Assembly: GCA_028285545.1 (NCBI GenBank)
Contig: JANQPA010000019.1
Span: forward strand, 62,001-126,000
DNA length: 64,000 nt
From: Saprospiraceae bacterium
GTDB lineage: Bacteria; Bacteroidota; Bacteroidia; Chitinophagales; Saprospiraceae
Direction of reading: 5' to 3'
The translations under genes and the position numbers were made by a program. Shown here in pieces: positions 35,164 through 44,146 of the stretch (the first letter of the stretch is position 1; every line of letters starts with the position of its first letter). Below the pieces are notes generated by a model. That model searched no databases and was not told where the DNA came from. It saw nothing but the letters and a program-made list of their open reading frames with translations.

Positions 35164-36282
35164 TTATTTGGCTTCTGCTAGAAGGGTCTTAATTTGATCT
35201 TCCATTTTTTCATCATAACCCCTGTAAACCTGTTGAATGATACCGTTTTGGTCGATCAAGACATATTGTGGAATGGCAAAAACTTTAAAATACGACCTTA
35301 GTTCTTTGTTGCCGAGGGCTTGGGTAAAAGCAAAGCCCTTTTTGTTAATCAGCTTTTCTGCACTATCCTGACTATTGGGATCCATAAGTACACCTACCAC
35401 ATCTAGTCCTTCCGCACTGTATTTGTTGGCCAGCTCTTGAACCTTTGGCATGGACTGTATACACGGGCCGCACCAAACCTCCCAGAAGTCAAGGAGTAGG
35501 AGTTTGGCTTCCTTGGGTTGAATAGAAATAAGCTTTCCAGAAAAGGTTTCCAGTTGGAAGTCTTTCACTTGTGTTTTAAGCAGGTCTGCATGAAGGTTTT
35601 CTCTTCCTTCCTCCACCACCATTTCGTAGCTGCTGAGGAAATCTTTTTGAAACCTATTCTGATCCTCTGCCCGATTGACTTGAAGGGCAGAGATTATTCT
35701 TGTAATCACCTGTTTTTTACCCAATGATACCTGTCGCTCAATCACTTTGACTGGAAGGAAAGTGACTTTGTCTAAGAAAATTTTCTTCTCTCGCTTTCGC
35801 ACATCATACTCCTCAATATCTGGATAAGAGTAGCGGAGAACAAAATATTGACCATTTTCGATGAGTTCAGGCATGACTTCGGGGTCCTGATAATTCATCA
35901 TTTCAGGAATGACCAGCTGCCCACCTGGTGAACCAAGAATATAAGATTTAGGATTGGTATTCAATTCATAGGTTTTCTGTTGGTGGTTAATCTGAAATTC
36001 AGAAAGACCGTCATAGAGGGCTTCATCACCTACCTCCTTTGAGGCCTTGTATTGAAATCCAAAAAGGCTGTCTCCTTGATTTCTCAGCATGGTAAGTTGC
36101 CCAACATAATGCCAAACTGCTCCGGTAACAAAGGTGTCTAATTGCTCTACCTGGCAGTATATTGTTTCTATCTCAGCAATGGCGTTTTTATACTTTTGCA
36201 CAATCGTGCTTACATCTTGTGCAAGTGCGGAGGTACTGATTAGTATGCATATGATCGGGATAAAAAACTTGATGCTTTTCAT
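35164..36282 (-). CDS. TlpA-family periplasmic thiol-disulfide oxidoreductase
   Basis: A 372-residue exported protein. Signal peptide at 1-21 (IICILISTSALAQ). Residues 25-230 form a beta-rich LolA-like region (ALYDGLSEFQINHQQKTYEL). The thioredoxin domain is at about 235-370 with the redox motif WCGPC in LLLDFWEVWCGPCIQSMPKV and the cis-Pro segment FAIPQYVLID. It probably reduces or exchanges disulfides in the periplasm. Same arrangement as 53722-54897. A kinase with a related but CXXC-less ectodomain lies two genes downstream. Confidence 0.85.
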   Translation of the reverse strand: MKSIKFFIPIICILISTSALAQDVSTIVQKYKNAIAEIETIYCQVEQLDTFVTGAVWHYVGQLTMLRNQGDSLFGFQYKASKEVGDEALYDGLSEFQINHQQKTYELNTNPKSYILGSPGGQLVIPEMMNYQDPEVMPELIENGQYFVLRYSYPDIEEYDVRKREKKIFLDKVTFLPVKVIERQVSLGKKQVITRIISALQVNRAEDQNRFQKDFLSSYEMVVEEGRENLHADLLKTQVKDFQLETFSGKLISIQPKEAKLLLLDFWEVWCGPCIQSMPKVQELANKYSAEGLDVVGVLMDPNSQDSAEKLINKKGFAFTQALGNKELRSYFKVFAIPQYVLIDQNGIIQQVYRGYDEKMEDQIKTLLAEAK

Positions 36283-36492
36283 ACGGCTGGTATTTTTGAT
36301 TTATTCGTTTTTAGATAAAGAAGTTGTTTGCAATACTAGCCAGCTTTAGCGTTCAAGACAATGCCTACTGAAGAGTTGGTAGATTTGGGTGTATATTTGG
36401 TAAGAATGGGTGAGGGGTGATTTTTTAAATTTCAGTCTACAACAAGACTTAATAATTTTAGAATTTCAGGCTTTTTCTAAAATATCTCTATC

Positions 36493-36516
36493 TTGGTTTT
36501 ACATCACTAAAACCAA
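36493..36516 (+). promoter_or_regulatory. Inverted repeat in the 5' leader of the BNR protein gene
   Basis: TTGGTTTT (36493-36500) and AAAACCAA (36509-36516) form a perfect 8-bp inverted repeat with an 8-base loop. It ends six bases before the ATG at 36523. As RNA it would fold over the ribosome landing region; as DNA it could be an operator. Confidence 0.45.
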
Positions 36517-36522
36517 TTTCCA

Positions 36523-39500
36523 ATGATACCTTTTCAAACTATCCGTACAACTTTTTTAATCCTTATTCTTGCAGGGTTTATCGTTTCACCCACTTTTGCA
36601 CAAAAAAACAAAAGAAAAGCTAAAGAATCCGTTGAAAAAAATGATGTTGAAGAACATTACCTTTCAAAAACCAGCCTTTCCGGTTTAAAATATCGTTCCA
36701 TTGGACCAGCATTGACCTCCGGGCGGATTTCAGATTTTGCTGTGAATCCTGAGAAACCAAGCGAATATTACGTAGCCACCTCCGCTGGAGGGGTTTGGAA
36801 GACCATTAATTCGGGAACTACATTTAAACCCATTTTCGACAGCCAGGGATCTTATTCCATCGGTTGTATTACCATGGATCCTAATAATTCCAATGTCATT
36901 TGGGTAGGCACCGGAGAAAATAACAACCAGCGAAGTGTAAGTTATGGGGATGGCCTTTATAAATCTGAAGATGGGGGCAACAGATGGAAGAAGGTTGGCT
37001 TGAATAATTCAGAACATATTGGGAAAATAATTGTAGACCCCAGAAATTCGGATGTCGTTTATGTAGCAGCAATCGGGCCGCTATGGTCATCCGGAGGGGA
37101 TAGAGGACTTTATAAAACTACTGATGGTGGGACCACCTGGGATACCGTTCTTTATATTAGTCAGCACACTGGGATTAATGACATTGTAATGGATCCCAGA
37201 AATCCTGAGGTACTTTATGCTTCTGCACTACAACGCCGACGCCATGTGTTCACTTATATCGGCGGTGGTCCAGAATCCGGAGTTTACAAAACTACTGATG
37301 GTGGTAAAAACTGGAAAAAAATCAATGCAGGCTTACCCAGAGTAGATTTGGGTCGTATCGGCCTGGCCATTTCTCCTGCCGACCCTGAAATCATTTATGC
37401 TATTGTTGAAGCCGCCCAGGGCAAAGGTGGATTTTATGCCTCTACCAATCGTGGAGCAAGCTGGGAAAGGAGAGGAAGTTATGTGACCAGTGGGAATTAT
37501 TACCAGGAAATCATTGCCGACCCTAAAAATCCGAATAAAGTGTTTGCTATGAATAACTGGATGCAATATACAGTAGATGGTGGACGAAGCTTTCAAATTG
37601 TAGGAGAAGATTATAAGCACATTGATAACCACTGCATGTGGATCGACCCCAATAACACCGATCACCTTTTAGTAGGTTGTGATGGTGGAATTTATGAAAC
37701 GTGGGATCATGCAAAAAACTGGCATTTTAAGGCAAATCTTCCAGTAACTCAATTCTACAAAGTAGCCATCGACTCTATGTATCCTATGTATAATGTTTAT
37801 GGAGGAACGCAGGATAATTTTAGCATCGGAGGCCCTACCCGAACGATAAAAGATCACGGCATTGTTAATTCAGATTGGTTTATTACCAATGGCGGTGATG
37901 GATTTGAATCGCAGGTAGACCCCAATAATCCAAATATTGTATTTGCTCAATCTCAGTATGGGGGTCTTGTCAGGTACGATAAAATCAATGGAGAAAAACT
38001 GGGTATTAAACCACAGGAAAGAAAAGGTGAAAACAGTTATCGATGGAACTGGGATGCTCCATTGGCGGTAAGCCGACACCAGGAAGGTCGGATTTATTTT
38101 AGTGCCAATAAGGTATTCCGCTCTGATGATTACGGAGATAGTTGGGAGGTCATCAGTGATGACTTAACAGCTCAGATCAACAGAAATGAATTGAAAGTAA
38201 TGGATCGTGTTTGGGGGATAGATGCGCTTGCAAAAAATGGCTCTACTTCCCTATTTGGCACCATAGTTGCCTTCTCTGAATCTCCACTTAATGAAAATCT
38301 GCTCTATGTGGGCACGGATGATGGTTTGATCCAGATTACTGAAAATGGAGGGCAAAGTTGGACAAAAGTTGAGGGGATTGCAGGAGTTCCAGATATGACT
38401 TATGTTAATGCGATTTATGCCTCTCAGCATGATGAAAATGTGGTTTATGCCGTTTTTAATCATCACAAGTATGGTGATTTTAAGCCCTATGTTTTCAAAA
38501 GTTCAGATAAAGGCCAGACTTGGACTTCTATAAGTTCTAATCTTCCAGATCGAGGATCTGTTTATTGCATAGAAGAGGATCATGTCGATCCCAATTTATT
38601 ATTCGTCGGCACAGAATTTAGTACCTTTTTTAGCAATGATGGAGGAAATTATTGGAAAAAATTAAGTGCCGGATTACCCCCTATAGCCGTACGGGACATC
38701 ACTATCCATAGCCGGGCTAATGATCTGGTTTTAGGAACTTTTGGCCGTGGATTTTATGTACTTGACGATTATTCCTCGCTAAGATCTATCAGTAAGGAGA
38801 ATCTAGATAAGGAAGCCATGCTATTTGCCACACGAGAAGCTTTTGCCTTTGAAATGAGTATGCCACTAGGCCTGCCTGGGAAGTCCTTCCAAGGTGATAG
38901 CTATTACATGGGTGAAAACCTCGGTTCAGAAGCCCTATTTACTTTCTATGTTAAAGACGGATTTAAAAGCATCCGAGATGAAAGACGAGAAAAAGAAGGA
39001 AAGGCCAAAAAAGATGGCGTTGATAATTCCTACCCAAGCTACGAGGACTTAAAAGCAGAGAGAGAAGAAAGTAGCCCTAAGCTTATGTTAACCATAAAAA
39101 ATAGTGCCGGAGAGGAAGTTCGAAAATTAACAACCGGATTTAGAAAAGGGCTTCAGCGAATCAAATGGGACTTGCGCTATAGCCAAAGTGGACCTATTTC
39201 TTTTGCCCGGCCATCTTTTTACAACCCCTTTGCGGGTCGTCCTGTGGGTACTTTGGTAGCCCCTGGCACTTACACAGTAACTTTATCAAAAATTGATGGC
39301 GGTGAAATCATTGATTTGGATGGTCCCTACCCCTTTCAAATAAAACCTTTGGATAATTCAAGCATGCCGGATCGAGATCGGAAAGCTAAGGAAGCCTTCC
39401 AACAAGAAGTTGCAGAATTATCCAATGCCCTTGGAGGAGCACAGCGCACCCTTTCAGATTTAAATAATCAAATAAGGTATATCCGGGAGGCCATGAATCG

Positions 39501-39852
39501 CATGAAAGCCCCAATGGGTGATGCTTTAAAGGATGTGACCCGCATAGAAGAACAATTAAGGGATATACGGCTCAAATTATTTGGTGATCCAGTGGCCAGA
39601 ACACTAGATCAGGATACCTCTGTTTCTATAGCTGGGCGAGTAGGTTTTCTTTCTTATTCACAATATTATTCAACAGCATCCCCTTCCAAAGGCCATCGCA
39701 ATTCCTTTGAAATTGCAAAAGAGGAGTTTGGACCCATACTACAGGAAATACGCAACCTGGCAGATGAAACACTTCCTCAACTGCAACAAAAACTAGAAAA
39801 AGCAGGAGCACCATTTACGCCGGGAAGGAAAGTGGATTATGGGAAGAATTAA
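36523..39852 (+). CDS. Large secreted BNR/sortilin-like beta-propeller protein
   Basis: An 1,109-residue exported protein. Signal peptide ends FIVSPTFAQ (about 27). Residues 50-760 carry at least nine Asp-box (BNR) units of the form S-x-D-x-G-x-x-W: SEDGGNRWKK, TTDGGTTWDT, TTDGGKNWKK, STNRGASWER, SDDYGDSWEV, TENGGQSWTK, SSDKGQTWTS. This matches the VPS10/sortilin-like propeller proteins common in Bacteroidota, often labelled glycosyl hydrolase without evidence. The C-terminus has a FlgD-like strand region (GLQRIKWDLRYS, APGTYTVTL) and a coiled coil (LNNQIRYIREAMNRM). It has no recognisable catalytic residues, so a binding or peptidase-associated role is as likely as hydrolysis. Confidence 0.85.
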   Translation: MIPFQTIRTTFLILILAGFIVSPTFAQKNKRKAKESVEKNDVEEHYLSKTSLSGLKYRSIGPALTSGRISDFAVNPEKPSEYYVATSAGGVWKTINSGTTFKPIFDSQGSYSIGCITMDPNNSNVIWVGTGENNNQRSVSYGDGLYKSEDGGNRWKKVGLNNSEHIGKIIVDPRNSDVVYVAAIGPLWSSGGDRGLYKTTDGGTTWDTVLYISQHTGINDIVMDPRNPEVLYASALQRRRHVFTYIGGGPESGVYKTTDGGKNWKKINAGLPRVDLGRIGLAISPADPEIIYAIVEAAQGKGGFYASTNRGASWERRGSYVTSGNYYQEIIADPKNPNKVFAMNNWMQYTVDGGRSFQIVGEDYKHIDNHCMWIDPNNTDHLLVGCDGGIYETWDHAKNWHFKANLPVTQFYKVAIDSMYPMYNVYGGTQDNFSIGGPTRTIKDHGIVNSDWFITNGGDGFESQVDPNNPNIVFAQSQYGGLVRYDKINGEKLGIKPQERKGENSYRWNWDAPLAVSRHQEGRIYFSANKVFRSDDYGDSWEVISDDLTAQINRNELKVMDRVWGIDALAKNGSTSLFGTIVAFSESPLNENLLYVGTDDGLIQITENGGQSWTKVEGIAGVPDMTYVNAIYASQHDENVVYAVFNHHKYGDFKPYVFKSSDKGQTWTSISSNLPDRGSVYCIEEDHVDPNLLFVGTEFSTFFSNDGGNYWKKLSAGLPPIAVRDITIHSRANDLVLGTFGRGFYVLDDYSSLRSISKENLDKEAMLFATREAFAFEMSMPLGLPGKSFQGDSYYMGENLGSEALFTFYVKDGFKSIRDERREKEGKAKKDGVDNSYPSYEDLKAEREESSPKLMLTIKNSAGEEVRKLTTGFRKGLQRIKWDLRYSQSGPISFARPSFYNPFAGRPVGTLVAPGTYTVTLSKIDGGEIIDLDGPYPFQIKPLDNSSMPDRDRKAKEAFQQEVAELSNALGGAQRTLSDLNNQIRYIREAMNRMKAPMGDALKDVTRIEEQLRDIRLKLFGDPVARTLDQDTSVSIAGRVGFLSYSQYYSTASPSKGHRNSFEIAKEEFGPILQEIRNLADETLPQLQQKLEKAGAPFTPGRKVDYGKN

Positions 39853-39908
39853 TCTCAATTGAAAAATCTTTTAGAGGCTGTGTCATTCTGTCTGAGGCGG
39901 GTTGACAC

Positions 39909-39939
39909 AGCTAACATTATTTCTTTGAGAGTGTTTTTT
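39909..39939 (+). repeat. 31-bp dispersed repeat, copy 2
   Basis: Reverse-complement match to 19481-19511 at 28 of 31 bases. In this copy the repeat supplies the left arm of the terminator at 39929-39962. Confidence 0.6.
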
Positions 39940-39967
39940 CAAGAGAAGGGGAAAAAACGCTCTTTTT
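39929..39967 (+). terminator. Intrinsic terminator after the BNR protein gene
   Basis: GAGTGTTTTTTC (39929-39940) pairs with GAAAAAACGCTC (39951-39962) with one mismatch and a 10-base loop, followed by TTTTTGTTTTT. It lies 77 bases after the stop at 39852. Confidence 0.8.
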
Positions 39968-40165
39968 GTTTTTAAATCTGATTGATTTTTTTTGAAATTG
40001 CGCTCGCTAGGTAAGAAAGATTCTATCTCTTCTATATGTTCCTCGATTAAATTCATGCTATTAATTTACGAATTTTCTCATTAATTGAACATAACGGCGA
40101 AGCTATACGCCCGTGCCGACCTTAGGAGGAATGACGAATAGGGTTTGTTGAACACAGGCCTTCTT

Positions 40166-41173
40166 TTATAGTAATACTTGCACTATTAAAATCATAATGA
40201 TAAAAAAAATAAGGAAAATAAAAACCCAAAAGAACAGCCAATCATGATCTTCCCACATAAAAAATGGTGAAGTATATGGTTTTCCATTAAAATCAATCCA
40301 TTCTTCTGTAGTTACTAAATCAGGGTTTTTTAAATATTTATTAATTTTTATCTCGTCATCAGGATAAAGACTTGATAATAATTCATAGTACTCTTTCTTA
40401 TACTTCCTTAACCATTTTTTTGTTGATAAAAATGATTTTATCACTCCAAATAAAAAAATAATAATACCAATAATAATCGTAATTATTATTGTTTTTCCGG
40501 TGACAATAAAGAAAGATAATAATTCAGTTGGCAGGAAATTTTCTAAGAAAGGTTCGTCTTCATAATCAAAATTAAATAAAATATTACCATCAATAATTTG
40601 TCTTTCCCCTAATGAAGAAAATAAATTTTCCGATTTAAAAATATCCTCTTGCAAAACATTTACTACATTTTTATTTTGCTGTTTACTTGTCACATAGAAT
40701 GAGTACAAAGATGATTCATTGCTTCTCCACTGGGTAAAATAAAATCTTATTTCATTGTTTGAAAATTTTACATTATTGGGGAAGTCCTTAATTGAATTCA
40801 ACTTTTTTACTTCAACTACTTTTATATTCTTGGCTAATAGTACTTTGATGAAATTAGAATCAGTTAATATATCTTTTCTATTTCCTTTGCCAATAATGGT
40901 TTGTTTTGAAATATTCTTAAATTCCAATTGGATATTCCATAAATCTAATATTTCTTCGTCGTTATAGTAATATTTACTCTCGAAGTTTGATTTTATTAAG
41001 TCTATGGATTTAGATTCATCTGTTTTTGTCAGCTTTTCAAAATATCTACATTGAATTAAAATGTTACGATTATTCTTACTAGGTAAAAAAACATAAATCA
41101 AACCAATGATAGATGCAATTGACCCAACTATCCCAATTATTGTCAATATATTTTTAATACTTATGTTTTTCAT
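40166..41173 (-). CDS. Orphan membrane protein in a cassette-like segment
   Basis: A 335-residue protein I do not recognise. Hydrophobic segments are at about 10-30 (LTIIGIVGSIASIIGLIYVF), 218-245 (FFIVTGKTIIITIIIGIIIF) and the last 25 residues (FFWVFIFLIFFIIMILIVQ), with a polar part of about 185 residues between the first two. Codon use is visibly more A/T-rich than in neighbouring housekeeping genes. The gene starts 14 bases from an attC-like hairpin and ends about ten bases from a similar boundary sequence, a compact layout typical of gene cassettes. Confidence 0.6.
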   Translation of the reverse strand: MKNISIKNILTIIGIVGSIASIIGLIYVFLPSKNNRNILIQCRYFEKLTKTDESKSIDLIKSNFESKYYYNDEEILDLWNIQLEFKNISKQTIIGKGNRKDILTDSNFIKVLLAKNIKVVEVKKLNSIKDFPNNVKFSNNEIRFYFTQWRSNESSLYSFYVTSKQQNKNVVNVLQEDIFKSENLFSSLGERQIIDGNILFNFDYEDEPFLENFLPTELLSFFIVTGKTIIITIIIGIIIFLFGVIKSFLSTKKWLRKYKKEYYELLSSLYPDDEIKINKYLKNPDLVTTEEWIDFNGKPYTSPFFMWEDHDWLFFWVFIFLIFFIIMILIVQVLL

Positions 41174-41186
41174 TTTTTTAGCTTGC

Positions 41187-41253
41187 GTTCAACGGTTAGC
41201 ATACCTGACGTAGCCAGCTTTTGCTGGCTATGGGTAGGTGTGCATTGTTAGCT
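41187..41253 (-). repeat. attC-like hairpin between two orphan genes
   Basis: The segment is bounded on the minus strand by AGCTAAC and GTTGAAC; GTTGAAC fits the integron core GTTRRRY. Between them lies an imperfect stem of about 27 bases per side with bulges, ending in a perfect 8-bp apical stem TAGCCAGC / GCTGGCTA (41211-41218 and 41223-41230) with a TTTT loop. Size and bulged structure resemble an integron attC site. The outer AGCTAAC fits the RYYYAAC core imperfectly, and no integron integrase is in the window. Confidence 0.45.
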
Positions 41254-41294
41254 ACAGTATTCAAATTTGGCTTATTCCTATACTCGAATATCAA

Positions 41295-41927
41295 TTACAG
41301 GTCATAAATCATATCCTCAATAAAAGAACGAGCTGCTTTCCCAAAATGAAGATTATCTAACCATCCGTAGGATTCTATATTTAAAATTTTCTCCATTTCT
41401 CTTGAAAGCACAAGGAGTTCGATGGTACGTTTCTTTTCAGATGATGAAATCGGGAATATATCAAAGCCAGTTAATTGCCCTTTATATGCTACTGAAATAA
41501 TATCATGCTTTTTTATGAAATAAGCATAGCAATGTGTCAAACTTTTGTCTAACTTCTCTTTAAATAATTCTTCATTACTTTCAAAAAACCAGCATATTGA
41601 TATAAAAAAATTAATAACTGCATTTAGATAAAGGTCGTTATTTTTAGTTAGAGAAAGTGCTTCATAAAATGAATCTTTAGATTTTTCGATTAGTTTTATT
41701 GAATTGGAATTAATTCCATCAATTAGTAGTAGTTTTGCTTTTTTCAAGGGTGCTTCAATTATTAACTTTACATTTTCATCAATTTCGTCGATTTTATTAG
41801 ATATGGGAGTATGTTTCAGCCCAACTTTCTTTATAGTAAAGTTAATTGATTCGTTTACCGTTCTTGCGGCTATCACTTTCCCAATAAACTTTGCAATTAA
41901 AATTGTACTACTTGTTGTTGGTTCCAT
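41295..41927 (-). CDS. Orphan hypothetical protein in a cassette-like segment
   Basis: A 210-residue soluble protein of unknown family. The N-terminus (LIAKFIGKVIAARTVNESIN) is weakly hydrophobic; the rest looks helical, with a TPR-like stretch (LIEKSKDSFYEALSLTKNNDLYLNAVINFF). It is Lys-, Ile- and Ser-rich and A/T-rich in codon use, unlike the flanking genes, hinting at recent acquisition. It precedes the attC-like element on the same strand, where a cassette gene would be expected. Confidence 0.55.
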   Translation of the reverse strand: MEPTTSSTILIAKFIGKVIAARTVNESINFTIKKVGLKHTPISNKIDEIDENVKLIIEAPLKKAKLLLIDGINSNSIKLIEKSKDSFYEALSLTKNNDLYLNAVINFFISICWFFESNEELFKEKLDKSLTHCYAYFIKKHDIISVAYKGQLTGFDIFPISSSEKKRTIELLVLSREMEKILNIESYGWLDNLHFGKAARSFIEDMIYDL

Positions 41928-41963
41928 TACCTATTGTTTTACTGCTAGTATGCGGTTTTATTA

Positions 41964-41988
41964 TTGAACACAGCCTTTTTTTATTGTA
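41964..41988. repeat. Boundary repeat shared with 40148-40173
   Basis: TTGAACACAG-CCTT followed by a T-rich run and TATTGTA here matches TTGAACACAGGCCTTCTTTTATAGTA-type sequence at 40148-40173, apart from a one-base gap and a few changes. The two copies bracket the pair of orphan genes in direct orientation. Confidence 0.5.
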
Positions 41989-42200
41989 GCTAAAATCTAT
42001 GTATCAAAATAAAACTTCTCAGTTACACAAGTAATCAGTAACAAAGTTCCCGATCCACAGTTTTGGTCTTAAATTTTTGACCCATCATCAATATCCAAAA
42101 AATTTAAAGAACCACAAAGGGTTTCCTTTGCCCTATTGACGCCAAGTGTGCAAATTTGAGTCATTACCTATTAAGCTGTTTTGCCCCCTAATTCATATAA

Positions 42201-43232
42201 CTACCGCTTCCACTTAATCCACTTTGCATGACCATTAGTGGTGGCTACTATTTTACTGTTCTTTTTACCCTCTGAAAAGGAAGTAAGCTCTACGATAATA
42301 CCCTTGTCATCTATTTTTTTATCAAACACAACTGCACCCTCTACAGCCAGGTATTTAAAATTCCTTTGATGACCAATTTCATCAAGCATTTCTCTGAATG
42401 CTTTTCGCTCTTCTTTTGTGAACTGATAAAGGACATGAGTGTGATATATAACCAAGGGGTCGGAGGGAGGAATAGATCTAATGATGGTTTTAAAATCATC
42501 AACTCCACCAGCTCTAATTAATTCCACTGGAAATTTCTGGCTCAATTCAATCGCAGCCTTCATTCTTTCAAATCGTTCCAATTGATCCGGCCAAATTAAG
42601 GCTTTTAGCCATAGGGCATTATCTTCCAATCTAAGGTCCAAAGGATTTTGGTCAATTCCAATTTTTCTTTTTACCGGAATAATTTCATCAAATTCCGGGA
42701 GTTGTCCTTCTAAAAACCGGCTCTTAATTTTTACGCTACTATTACCATATATTTTCCTATTGTCCAAATGATATTCATAATGCTCGAAATTCAAATTGAG
42801 GCCAGAACTTGCTCCAATATCGATAACGGTAAGAGCTCCCTTGTTTCTAAATTCTGAAGAAAGAATAGGCATAATATAAGCCGTCCGGTTAATGGCATTG
42901 GTTTGTACCATCCGAGTTTCTAAAAGCCCAATTATTTCCTTTCTATGTTTTAGGCAAAAATCTTTGACCAATTTTATGGGAATAGCAGTTGCATTATTTT
43001 TTCGAATTGAAGGGTAAAAATCAGCTAAGTCTTCCTTAGTTGATTTTAACAGCAAGAAATGGATAGAAGCCAGGAATAGATTTGGAATGGGCTGTCTTTG
43101 TTGGCAGTGAGAAGCAAGCTGGAGTAAGTCGCGTTCAGCTGAGATGTTTAGAGCCAAATCGTAGTATAAAGGAGAGACATTTTTACATTCTCTTTCTGCA
43201 AACCTTCGGAAAATATCAGATAACCCTTGCAA
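42201..43232 (-). CDS. DUF2332 family protein (putative methyltransferase-like)
   Basis: A 343-residue cytoplasmic protein matching DUF2332: FAERECKNVSPLYYDLALNI at the start, PIPNLFLASIHFLLLK near 50, and a Rossmann-type segment ALTVIDIGASSGLNLNFEHY near 135 that looks like an S-adenosylmethionine-binding loop. IDQNPLDLR and VIYHTHVLYQFTKEERKAF are further family segments. Enzymatic activity is not established. The start is TTG at 43232, since an in-frame stop lies just upstream with no ATG between. No operon partner is clear. Confidence 0.75.
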   Translation of the reverse strand: MQGLSDIFRRFAERECKNVSPLYYDLALNISAERDLLQLASHCQQRQPIPNLFLASIHFLLLKSTKEDLADFYPSIRKNNATAIPIKLVKDFCLKHRKEIIGLLETRMVQTNAINRTAYIMPILSSEFRNKGALTVIDIGASSGLNLNFEHYEYHLDNRKIYGNSSVKIKSRFLEGQLPEFDEIIPVKRKIGIDQNPLDLRLEDNALWLKALIWPDQLERFERMKAAIELSQKFPVELIRAGGVDDFKTIIRSIPPSDPLVIYHTHVLYQFTKEERKAFREMLDEIGHQRNFKYLAVEGAVVFDKKIDDKGIIVELTSFSEGKKNSKIVATTNGHAKWIKWKR

Positions 43233-43296
43233 GATCTTTGATTATTAATTTACCAATCTATTTTAATTTTGGGCACCGAAGTGCCCAAAAGTTTTA

Positions 43297-43971
43297 TTAA
43301 TTACCTCCAAAAATAATCGTTCCTCCAATTCCAAAATGTACAGAACTAGTTTCAGCATCACTCTCAGTATTAAAAAGAAATCCAATCTCAGGGCGGATAG
43401 CCCATTTAGTTAGATCACTACTGAATCCTCCTCCAATGGTAAATCCTACTGCAGGTTCAGCATCTTCTTCAAAATAAATATCTACTTTACCAGAAGCAGA
43501 TAGTTCTACTTTATCATTTGGGAATGGATGAGTAAAAATGATACGTGGACTTGCAAACCAGGTGCTCTCCGCTTCTCCATCAACCGTGGCAAAATACAAA
43601 CCTCCAGGAACGGTAATTGCCCAACGATTTTCGCTAAGACTAAACTTGGGAGCTATCGATAAATAATTTACATCCGGGCTTTCATCACCATCTCCTAATT
43701 GGGACATCAGTCGAATGTATCTTACCTTAAGATCGAAACGATCCGATACACCCACACCCACACGAAGTCCAAGATTATTATTAATGGTTGCAGACTCTCC
43801 TTCAGCTGTAGCAGAATAAGAAGCATAAGAAGCCGTGGCTTCAATCTTACCTGCTCCTATAGTACGAGCACTTTCTAAACTTGTATTTACCGGTACAATA
43901 CAGGAAGTCATAAATAGACACAGGGAAAAGAATAGGAGATAAGGGACAGCAATACCTTTGGGGTACAACAT
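43297..43971 (-). CDS. Outer-membrane beta-barrel-like lipoprotein
   Basis: A 224-residue protein with a lipoprotein-type leader (LLFFSLCLFMTSCIVPV; Cys at about 24). The mature part alternates polar and apolar residues in short strands typical of small outer-membrane barrels (NNLGLRVGVGVSDRFDLKVR, PAVGFTIGGGFSSDL) and ends in SSVHFGIGGTIIFGGN. It may serve structural or transport needs; no specific family is recognised. It lies downstream of the CBS gene but is cut off from it by the strong terminator at 44081-44140. Confidence 0.6.
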   Translation of the reverse strand: MLYPKGIAVPYLLFFSLCLFMTSCIVPVNTSLESARTIGAGKIEATASYASYSATAEGESATINNNLGLRVGVGVSDRFDLKVRYIRLMSQLGDGDESPDVNYLSIAPKFSLSENRWAITVPGGLYFATVDGEAESTWFASPRIIFTHPFPNDKVELSASGKVDIYFEEDAEPAVGFTIGGGFSSDLTKWAIRPEIGFLFNTESDAETSSVHFGIGGTIIFGGN

Positions 43972-44080
43972 GACATTTGGTTTTTATATGAAAAAATGGG
44001 TTATATACAGGATCTAAATTACAAATCTTTATCACACCTGCAAAAAGCAATACAGTCAAATGGAATAAACAAGAAGTGAA

Positions 44081-44140
44081 TCAGAAAATAAAATAAAAAA
44101 ACCTGCGTCCAGGCGCAGGTTTTTTTATTTTATTTTCTGA
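44081..44140 (-). terminator. Perfect 27-bp terminator hairpin
   Basis: The arms 44081-44107 and 44114-44140 are exact reverse complements (27 bp), with a 6-base loop. The inner AACCTGCG stem is GC-rich and the outer part is A/T-rich, so a T-run follows the hairpin on either strand. It sits seven bases after the stop of the CBS gene (44147, minus strand). Confidence 0.95.
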
Positions 44141-44146
44141 CAAAAA

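Larger units (their letters stand above)
39853..40165. other. Gap with terminator, dispersed repeat and cassette-edge sequence
   Basis: About 313 bases without a gene. In order: the inverted repeat GCTGTGTCA / TGACACAGC (about 39876-39911), the second copy of the 31-bp dispersed repeat (39909-39939), a terminator hairpin (39929-39967), AT-rich unique DNA, and at 40087-40158 a stretch bounded by GAACATAAC and GTTGAAC that may be an edge of the cassette-like region to the right. Confidence 0.6.

Noticed and set aside
37333-37665. A 110-codon minus-strand frame within the BNR gene
   Set aside because: Antisense shadow of a strongly supported coding region, with no own start context or domain.
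36523-39852. Sialidase or glycoside hydrolase assignment for the BNR protein
   Set aside because: Asp-box repeats are present but no sialidase Arg triad or other catalytic signature could be seen; a sortilin-like propeller fits better.
41928-42200. Possible small gene between the cassette-like segment and the DUF2332 gene
   Set aside because: No frame of useful length or recognisable motif; only the boundary repeat at 41964-41988 stands out.
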